Assembly: GCA_050246595.1 (NCBI GenBank)
Contig: JBFWVT010000121.1
Span: 1-10,363, forward strand
Length of the DNA: 10,363 nucleotides
Reading direction: 5' to 3'
DNA from: DATARH01 sp050246595
Lineage (GTDB): Bacteria; Pseudomonadota; Alphaproteobacteria; ATCC43930; CGMCC-115725
In this document: positions 1-4,498 of the stretch, in pieces
Position numbering within the stretch: the stretch's first letter is position 1
How the letters are laid out: the number at the start of each line of letters is the position of its first letter
Made by a program: the position numbers and the translations under genes
Notes under the pieces: model-generated
Database searches by the model: none
Told to the model about the DNA's origin: nothing
What the model saw: only the letters and a program-made list of their open reading frames with translations

Positions 1-19
1 CCCATCGCGCCCGGCCGAT

Positions 20-47
20 CGGACCCGACCGGTTACGCTCGGGTCCG
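20..47. terminator. Possible terminator-like hairpin left of the aldehyde dehydrogenase gene
   Basis: Arms CGGACCCGA (20-28) and TCGGGTCCG (39-47) form a perfect 9-bp stem with a 10-nt loop. It lies about 100 nt beyond the stop of the minus-strand aldehyde dehydrogenase and could end that transcript or one arriving from the left. No U-run follows on either strand, so it is not a classical intrinsic terminator. Nothing else is recognised in bases 1-145. Confidence 0.35.
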
Positions 48-145
48 GGTTCGACAATGCACCCGCAATGTGGCGGATTTGGCGTCGTTGTCGGGCGGGC
101 GCCGGCTGCAATGGCAAGGCCGAAACACAAACCGGACCGATACGT

Positions 146-1579
146 TTAGATCCCGGTCTGGCTGACGAACTTGGTATTGAGATAGGCCTCGATCGCCTCG
201 GAGCCGCCCTCCGAGCCGTAACCCGAATCCTTGACGCCGCCGAACGGGACCTCCGGCAGCGCGAGGCCGTGGTGGTTGATCGAGATCATGCCGGTCTCGA
301 CCGATGCCGCAATCGCGGCCGCGGTCTTGGCCGAGCGCGTGTAAGCGTAGGCGGCAAGACCGTAGGGCAGCCGGTTCGCCTCCTCGACAACCTCGTCAAA
401 ACTGGCGAACGGGGCGATCATGGCAAGCGGGCCAAACGGCTCCTCGCTCATTACGCGTGCGTCCTTTGGCACCTCGGTCAGCACCGTCGGCTCGAAAAAA
501 TTGCCCTTGTTGCCGATCCGGTGCCCGCCGGTCCGCAGCCGAGCGCCCTTCTGCACCGCGTCGGCGATAAAACCCTCCATCGCCGCGATGCGGCGCGGAT
601 TGGCCATCGGCCCCATACGGGTGTCCTTGTCGAGACCATCCCCGACCTTCACGGCTTTGGCATGCGCGGTGAACCTGTCGACGAAATCGTCGTAGACCTT
701 CTCCTGCACGAGGAAGCGGGTCGGCGCAATGCACACCTGACCGGCGTTGCGGTGCTTGTTCGCGGCCAGCAGCCTGCTCGCGAGATCGATATCGGCGTCG
801 TCGAACACGATCGACGGTGCGTGTCCGCCGAGCTCCATCGTGACCCGCTTCATATGTGCGCCCGCCAGCGCCGCCAGCTGTTTGCCGACCGCCGTCGACC
901 CGGTGAAGGACACTTTTCGGATCACCGGATGCGGGATCAGGTACTCGGAGATCTCCGCCGGCACGCCGTACACCAGATTGATGACCCCTGCCGGCACTCC
1001 GGCATCCGCAAAACAGCGGATCAATTCCGCGGGCGAAGCCGGTGTCTCCTCCGGCGCCTTGACAATAATCGAGCAGCCGGCGGCCAGCGCCGCGGAGAGT
1101 TTGCGCACAACTTGATTGATCGGGAAATTCCACGGCGTGAACGCCGCAACCGGGCCGACCGGCTCCTTGACGACCAGCTGATAAACACCCTCGGCGCGCG
1201 CCGGGATGACCCTGCCATAAGCGCGGCGCGCCTCCTCCGCGAACCAGTCGATGACATCGGCCCCGGCCAGCGCCTCGCCCTTGGCTTCGGCGACGGGCTT
1301 GCCTTGCTCCATCGTCATCAGCGGCGCGATCGCGTCGACTCGCTGGCGCAGCAGGTCGGCCGCCTTGCGCATGATTTTCGAGCGGTCGAACGCGGATATC
1401 TTCCGCCATGCGCGAAACCCTTTGTCGGCCGCTTCGAGCGCGCGGTCGAGATCGCTCCTGTCGGCATGCGCAACGGTGCCGATCGGCTCTCCGGTCGCGG
1501 GATTGACCACCGGCAGCGTGCGTCCGGCGGCGGCCTTGGTCCAGCCGCCGTCGATAAACAGGGATACATCCGAATACAT
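146..1579 (-). CDS. NAD(P)-dependent succinate-semialdehyde dehydrogenase-type aldehyde dehydrogenase
   Basis: This 477-residue cytosolic enzyme belongs to the aldehyde dehydrogenase superfamily, which oxidises aldehydes to acids with NAD(P)+. The length is normal for the family. Visible landmarks are PWNFP with the oxyanion Asn151, the cofactor-loop motif FTGST (225-229), MELGGHAP with general base Glu249, NAGQVC with nucleophile Cys283, and EEPFGP (379-384). The C-terminal PFGGVKDSGYGSEGG stretch is typical of GabD-like members, so succinate semialdehyde is a reasonable but unproven substrate. The ATG at 1579 has an AGGAG Shine-Dalgarno 8 nt upstream. The gene is separated by about 340 bp from the nsrR/copD-like pair on the same strand. 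That gap holds an NsrR-like site, so it may belong to the same regulon. Substrate assignment is less certain than family assignment. Confidence 0.9.
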   Translation of the reverse strand: MYSDVSLFIDGGWTKAAAGRTLPVVNPATGEPIGTVAHADRSDLDRALEAADKGFRAWRKISAFDRSKIMRKAADLLRQRVDAIAPLMTMEQGKPVAEAKGEALAGADVIDWFAEEARRAYGRVIPARAEGVYQLVVKEPVGPVAAFTPWNFPINQVVRKLSAALAAGCSIIVKAPEETPASPAELIRCFADAGVPAGVINLVYGVPAEISEYLIPHPVIRKVSFTGSTAVGKQLAALAGAHMKRVTMELGGHAPSIVFDDADIDLASRLLAANKHRNAGQVCIAPTRFLVQEKVYDDFVDRFTAHAKAVKVGDGLDKDTRMGPMANPRRIAAMEGFIADAVQKGARLRTGGHRIGNKGNFFEPTVLTEVPKDARVMSEEPFGPLAMIAPFASFDEVVEEANRLPYGLAAYAYTRSAKTAAAIAASVETGMISINHHGLALPEVPFGGVKDSGYGSEGGSEAIEAYLNTKFVSQTGI

Positions 1580-1920
1580 GCGAAGATCTCCTCGGTCGTG
1601 ATCAGGCGGACAGCCGGATCGCGCGTTGCGGCTCGCCGGCGTCGCTGCCGTTCGGCTGGGAAGCGAGGCGTTGGTTCCGGGGAGGAGGCACCTCGAAAAG
1701 ATTCATTCTATATACATAATAAATGCCCCACCGGCCGGCAAGGGAGCCCGCAGTTCCGGGGGGAGGTCGTTATCCCGAGCTGTGCTCAGAGCGGGACCGA
1801 ACGGAGCCGGTGCCGCTGCGTGCGGGTTGTATTGAGGGAGAACGCGGGTGCATGGCGCCGCCGACCGCCCATGCCGCAACCGCCGAACCCGGCGCGATAG
1901 GGGGTGGCGATGCTGCCGGG
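1580..1920. other. Intergenic region without a convincing gene; contains an AT-rich island
   Basis: These 341 bp lie between the aldehyde dehydrogenase start and the copD-like stop, both on minus. No reading frame shows protein-like composition; those crossing it are low-complexity, Arg/Pro-rich products of GC-rich DNA. The notable element is an abrupt AT-rich block at about 1698-1724 inside very GC-rich surroundings, which fits a promoter or operator for the aldehyde dehydrogenase. Confidence 0.5.
1698..1720 (-). promoter_or_regulatory. Possible NsrR-type operator upstream of the aldehyde dehydrogenase
   Basis: The plus-strand left half, AAGATTCATTC, closely matches the known NsrR half-site (AAGATGCATTT-like). 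The opposite half, read on minus as ATTATGTATAT, matches less well, and the two halves agree with each other at only about 5 of 11 positions. The block sits about 120 bp upstream of the aldehyde dehydrogenase ATG. The minus strand also contains TATGTA and TAGAAT, either of which could be a -10 element; TTGCCG lies 17 bp upstream of TATGTA. It is weaker than the site at 2917-2939. Confidence 0.38.
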
Positions 1921-2391
1921 CTACAGGATCGACCATCCGTGACTTCCCGCGACGGCGCCAAAAATCGTGATGAGGCTCAGTACAAGAAGGAGCCAGTGCA
2001 ATCGTTGCAGCCACCCGAACGCCGCGTCGGGTCGGGTGGTTGCCCAGCGATCGAACCGGTGGCGCGGGATCAGCGGTTCGGCGACAAACAACACCACCGA
2101 GAACACCAGCCAGAGTGCCACCATGGCGTGCATCCACCAGAATTCGCCATAGCGAAACCGGTCCCACAGGTTCATGCGGTCGATCAGGTACAACCCGGTA
2201 AGCCCAACGATCAGTGTGGTAATTCGGGCATGCCACGCAAAATGCCGTTCCATGGCCTCGAATGCCTGAAGCCGGTTTGGACCGAGATCGCCGCGCCGAA
2301 CAGCCGGCAAGACCACCATCGTCACCATCCCCACGCCGCCGATCCAGATGACGACGGCAAGGACATGCAGCGCGCGCGGCGGCAAGATCAT
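1921..2391 (-). CDS. CopD-like small four-helix integral membrane protein
   Basis: This 156-residue inner-membrane protein has four hydrophobic segments, roughly residues 7-29, 56-72, 86-106 and 131-150. It resembles CopD-family (copper resistance protein D-like) membrane proteins, but the match is by general pattern rather than a decisive motif. Histidines sit at or near helix ends (H9, H50, H54, H88, H132) and could bind haem or copper; this is inference. The start codon overlaps the nsrR stop by 4 nt (ATGA at 2391-2388), so the two are almost certainly co-transcribed and translationally coupled. That coupling suggests a role in NO or metal stress, for instance in redox sensing or haem/copper handling. 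No N-terminal signal peptide separate from the first helix is seen. Function is unknown. Confidence 0.65.
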   Translation of the reverse strand: MILPPRALHVLAVVIWIGGVGMVTMVVLPAVRRGDLGPNRLQAFEAMERHFAWHARITTLIVGLTGLYLIDRMNLWDRFRYGEFWWMHAMVALWLVFSVVLFVAEPLIPRHRFDRWATTRPDAAFGWLQRLHWLLLVLSLITIFGAVAGSHGWSIL

Positions 2392-2870
2392 CCATGCCGC
2401 ACCCCGCCTGCATCTGCTGCTCCCGAGGGATTTGCTTCCGGCGACAGTCCCAAACTTTCCGCGAGCCGCCTATCCGGCGCCAGAAGGTCGGCCAGCGTGT
2501 AGCGATCGAGAACGTCCAGAAAGGCGAGCGTTGCCTCGCCAAGGGCGCGCCGCAGCACGCAGCATCCCTCGATCCGGCAAAATCCGGGTTTGGACAGACA
2601 CCCCATCACGGCGAGGTTCTCTTCCGTGTCGCGGATGACGGCGCCGACGCCGATCTGCTCTGCCGGGCGCGCCAGCTTGATCCCGCCTCTCCGGCCGCGG
2701 ATCGTGTCGATGTATCCCTGCGCGCCAAGCCGGTTCACGACCTTCATCAGATGTGGTCTGGAGATATCGAAGCGTTCGGCAATCTCCGCGATGGTCGACA
2801 GGCTGTCGCCGGTGGCGCCGAGATAGATCAGCGTGCGCAGCGCGTAATCGGTCCACAAGGTAAGCTGCAT
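2388..2870 (-). CDS. nsrR: Rrf2-family transcriptional repressor, NsrR type (NO-sensing)
   Basis: This 160-residue Rrf2 protein starts at ATG 2870 with GGAGAAGG upstream. The N-terminal winged helix-turn-helix is clear: TIAEIAERFDISRPHLMKVV (26-45) followed by the wing GRRGGIKLARP (59-69). The Fe-S region has Cys91, Cys98, Cys103 and Cys104. Asp8 in WTDYALR matches the non-Cys cluster ligand known from NsrR structures. NsrR loses DNA binding when NO nitrosylates its cluster, derepressing NO-detoxification genes. That fits its position divergent from a truncated haemoglobin and qNOR, with an NsrR-like operator in the shared intergenic region. It overlaps the downstream CopD-like gene by 4 nt. 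IscR and RirA are less likely given the neighbours and Asp8. Which of the vicinal Cys103/104 is the third ligand is unclear. Confidence 0.88.
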   Translation of the reverse strand: MQLTLWTDYALRTLIYLGATGDSLSTIAEIAERFDISRPHLMKVVNRLGAQGYIDTIRGRRGGIKLARPAEQIGVGAVIRDTEENLAVMGCLSKPGFCRIEGCCVLRRALGEATLAFLDVLDRYTLADLLAPDRRLAESLGLSPEANPSGAADAGGVRHG

Positions 2871-2906
2871 CGGCCTGCCTTCTCCGGCGCCGCGCGCAGC
2901 CGGCGC

Positions 2907-2935
2907 TTGACTAATTAATATTCATTTTATATGCA
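2907..2935 (+). promoter_or_regulatory. Sigma70-like promoter for the haemoglobin/NO-detoxification genes
   Basis: TTGACT (2907-2912, five of six matches to the -35 consensus) is followed after 17 bp by TATGCA (2930-2935) as a possible -10. The element lies about 60-90 bp upstream of the truncated haemoglobin start. The operator-like inverted repeat at 2917-2939 covers the spacer and -10, the arrangement expected for repression by blocking RNA polymerase. The transcription start itself is not determined. Confidence 0.55.
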
Positions 2936-2939
2936 TCTT
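2917..2939 (-). promoter_or_regulatory. NsrR-type operator in the nsrR / truncated haemoglobin intergenic region
   Basis: On the minus strand the site reads as half-site AAGATGCATAT, one central A, then a second half whose complement is AATATTCATTT. The halves agree at 8 of 11 positions. Both closely follow the 11-1-11 NsrR consensus known from gammaproteobacteria. It is the only strongly AT-rich segment in the 125 bp between divergent nsrR and the haemoglobin gene, so it could control both and autoregulate nsrR. Operator identity is inferred from consensus and context. Confidence 0.68.
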
Positions 2940-2954
2940 TTACCGAGGTCAACC

Positions 2955-2993
2955 ATGCGCCGCCGACAGCGGCGCGCAGGCTTCCGAGGCTGA
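2955..2993 (+). CDS. Possible 12-residue leader peptide (uORF) before the haemoglobin gene
   Basis: An ATG at 2955 preceded by GAGG (2945-2948, 6-nt spacer) opens a 12-codon Arg-rich frame, MRRRQRRAGFRG, ending at TGA 2991-2993, only 2 nt before the haemoglobin ATG at 2996. The haemoglobin has its own similar signal (CCGAGG, then ATG), so this looks like a second translation start just upstream. The uORF covers a 7-bp hairpin (GCGCCGC 2957-2963 / GCGGCGC 2969-2975). It could be chance in GC-rich DNA; translation is unproven. Confidence 0.25.
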   Translation: MRRRQRRAGFRG

Positions 2994-2995
2994 TC

Positions 2996-3487
2996 ATGAA
3001 CCCGCGATCCGACACGCCCAGCCGAAATTTGCCCAGCCGGGATTTGATCGTCGAGGACATCGTTGCCCGAACCGGCATCGACGAGGCGATGATCGACCGG
3101 CTGGTCAGAACCTTCTATGCCCGCGCCCGGCTTGATCCTCTGATCGGGCCGATCTTTGAGAGCCGGGTGCATGACTGGGAAAGCCATTTCAGCCGCATGT
3201 GCGCGTTCTGGTCTTCGGTCGCGCTGATGAGCGGCCGCTATCACGGTCAGCCGATGGCCGCCCACCTGCCGTTACCGATCGATACGCCGCATTTCGATCG
3301 CTGGCTCGAGATCTTTGCCGCAACTGCCCGCGACGTCTGTTCGCCACAGGCCGCCGCCCACTTTATCGAGCGGGCGCACCGGATCGCCGACAGCCTCGAA
3401 CTGGGTATTGCGAGCCATAAGGGCGAAATCAGACCAAGGCGGGCACGGCCGGCGATAACCTGGACGGGGGCTGAAGAAGCCCGCTGA
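2996..3487 (+). CDS. Group III truncated haemoglobin (2-on-2 globin)
   Basis: This 163-residue cytosolic haem protein has a globin core at about residues 25-140 that fits group III truncated haemoglobins. Signature positions are visible: Phe40-Tyr41 (B9-B10), DPLIGPIF in the B-E region, His64 (E7), FWSSVALMSGRYHGQPM, proximal His90 (F8) in the MAAHLPLP segment, and HFDRWLEIF with Trp103 (G8). The 26-residue spacing from E7 to F8 equals that in Campylobacter jejuni Ctb, a group III globin linked to nitrosative stress. The likely role is NO/O2 binding or NO dioxygenation. The chosen ATG has GAGG at 2986-2989. The roughly 20-residue polar N-terminus and a basic C-terminal tail (about 141-163) extend beyond the core. 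It is the first gene of a plus-strand series and lies just downstream of the NsrR-like site. Confidence 0.9.
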   Translation: MNPRSDTPSRNLPSRDLIVEDIVARTGIDEAMIDRLVRTFYARARLDPLIGPIFESRVHDWESHFSRMCAFWSSVALMSGRYHGQPMAAHLPLPIDTPHFDRWLEIFAATARDVCSPQAAAHFIERAHRIADSLELGIASHKGEIRPRRARPAITWTGAEEAR

Positions 3488-3496
3488 ACCGCGCCT

Positions 3497-3521
3497 CCCG
3501 CCGGATCGCGGGTTGTTTCTT
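3497..3521 (+). terminator. Possible weak terminator/attenuator after the haemoglobin gene
   Basis: CCCGC (3497-3501) and GCGGG (3508-3512) form a 5-bp stem with a 6-nt loop, followed directly by the T-rich stretch TTGTTTCTT. It lies 10 nt past the haemoglobin stop and immediately before the proposed TTG start of the next small gene. The short stem suggests partial attenuation, which would make haemoglobin more abundant than downstream products. Chance is possible. Confidence 0.3.
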
Positions 3522-3729
3522 GCGGATCGGAAACTCTGTCGCGATCAGCCGTACCATCGATGCGAGGCTTGTCGCCGAAAGGCCGGGTCTTTCATCCGAG
3601 GTATTCCGGCGGGAGATGAAGCGCGGCGCGGTCGAATGCCGCCAGAGCGAGGATGCGGACCGCGTGCGGCTGATTCTTCGCTATCGCGCCAGATCCTGGC
3701 CTATCGTGCTGGAGGAGATCGTGTCATGA
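3520..3729 (+). CDS. Small DUF6522-like protein, TTG start, coupled to the next gene
   Basis: This frame encodes 69 residues. The pattern is a hydrophobic beta start (VAISRTIDARLVAE), a short helix ending FRREMKRGAVE, then an acidic turn and strand (EDADRVRLILRYRAR). It matches my recollection of DUF6522, a small alphaproteobacterial family of unknown function. No ATG precedes the conserved part; the best start is TTG at 3520, directly after a hairpin and with a poor Shine-Dalgarno, so translation may depend on ribosomes leaving the haemoglobin gene 32 nt upstream. The stop overlaps the ATG of the DUF6306 gene (ATGA, 3726-3729). That coupling, plus the family resemblance, argues for a real gene rather than a shadow frame. 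No catalytic motif, signal or membrane segment is seen. It is probably a cytosolic accessory protein; its function is unknown. Confidence 0.6.
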   Translation: MRIGNSVAISRTIDARLVAERPGLSSEVFRREMKRGAVECRQSEDADRVRLILRYRARSWPIVLEEIVS

Positions 3730-4229
3730 CGAATTACCGCGACGACAAAACCGCCGCCCAAGGGTTTTCGCCGGCTTGCTCGATGCATGAAGCGGATGAC
3801 GTTTATATGGGGTATATGGGACAGAACGAGCTGATCGCCTTTCTTACCGAACTGCTCGAAGCAGAGCGCGCCGGCGCCCGGGTCACCCTTGAAAGCGCTC
3901 GCACAGCAGGCAGCGGCCCGCTGGCACAGTTGATGTCGGATATTCAACAAGACGAAGCGCGTTGGTGCGCCATGCTGGCGCGTCATCTCAAGACGCTCGG
4001 CGTCACGCCGTCGGCGAGGGTCGGCGCATTTTACGAGAAGGCAATCGCGATCGCCGATCTTGGCGAACGTATTGTCTTTCTCAATCGCGGACAGGGCTGG
4101 GTTGTCCGCAAGCTGCGCGAGGCCTTGCCGCGAATACGCGATAATCGCATTCACGCCGATCTCGCGGAAATGCTGCGGTCGCACGAGACGAATATCGATC
4201 GTGCAAACGGGATCTTGCCCTCTTTGTAA
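3726..4229 (+). CDS. DUF6306-domain protein, probably a helical ferritin-like fold
   Basis: This protein has 167 residues. The ATG at 3726 is chosen because GGAGGAG lies 8 nt upstream (3711-3717) and because it overlaps the preceding small gene; a frame extension upstream to a TTG at 3513 would overlap that gene. The conserved block DDVYMGYMGQNELIAFLTELLEAERAGARV (25-53) followed by DEARWCAMLARHLKTLGVTPS (76-96) and LNRGQGWVVRKLREALPRI (119-137) is characteristic of DUF6306. The helix pattern resembles a four-helix bundle. Acidic and His residues (E44, E47, E77, H87, H153, E154) could form a metal site, but this is inference. No signal peptide is present. Its position between an NO-binding globin and NO reductase suggests a role in nitrosative stress, such as iron-centre repair or metal handling. 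Function is unknown. Confidence 0.8.
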   Translation: MTNYRDDKTAAQGFSPACSMHEADDVYMGYMGQNELIAFLTELLEAERAGARVTLESARTAGSGPLAQLMSDIQQDEARWCAMLARHLKTLGVTPSARVGAFYEKAIAIADLGERIVFLNRGQGWVVRKLREALPRIRDNRIHADLAEMLRSHETNIDRANGILPSL

Positions 4230-4235
4230 AAGCCG

Positions 4236-4273
4236 CCACCCTGGCCCGGCGAAGACAAACGGTTTCAGGGTGG
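4236..4273 (+). terminator. Possible stem-loop after the DUF6306 gene
   Basis: CCACCCTG (4236-4243) pairs with CAGGGTGG (4266-4273), giving an 8-bp stem with a 22-nt loop, 6 nt beyond the DUF6306 stop. No U-run follows. It may protect the mRNA 3' end or separate expression of the upstream genes from qNOR. The rest of the 269-bp gap up to the qNOR start shows no convincing gene or promoter. Confidence 0.3.
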
Positions 4274-4498
4274 AGCCGGTGGCCGATGCGCAGTCGATGA
4301 CGATCGGCTTCCCTGTATGTGTGGTTGGCTGGGGGCGCTTGGGACTTTGGTGATCGGTGATGAGGTCGAAGCGGATCGGGTATGGGGCGTGGCTGGGATG
4401 CCGGCACGAGAGATGGGTCATGTACCAGGGCAACAACGGCCCGAAGCGGAAACTGATTGCCCGGCGGGGTTTCGCCATTCATCGCGGGAGAGAATAGC

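Noticed and set aside
68..1900. Long plus-strand open frame opposite the aldehyde dehydrogenase
   Set aside because: It is antisense to a clear enzyme gene. The product is Arg/Asp-rich without domains, as expected from the complement of GC-biased codons.
1723..2502. Plus-strand open frame across the CopD-like gene and intergenic region
   Set aside because: No recognisable domain and low-complexity Pro/Arg composition; the opposite strand has a convincing membrane protein and regulator.
3513..3725. N-terminal extension of the DUF6306 protein to TTG 3513
   Set aside because: The extension is Arg/Cys-rich with no homology, while ATG 3726 has an ideal ribosome site and overlaps the stop of a better small gene in another frame.
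3681..4478. Minus-strand open frame opposite DUF6306 and the qNOR leader
   Set aside because: Mostly antisense to DUF6306. One stretch near 4240-4310 has protein-like codon use, but no family was recognised and there is no good start.
4457..4498. Upstream in-frame starts for qNOR
   Set aside because: ATG 4499 has a good GGGAG site, and the normal qNOR N-terminus (short cytosolic tail, then first helix) begins there.
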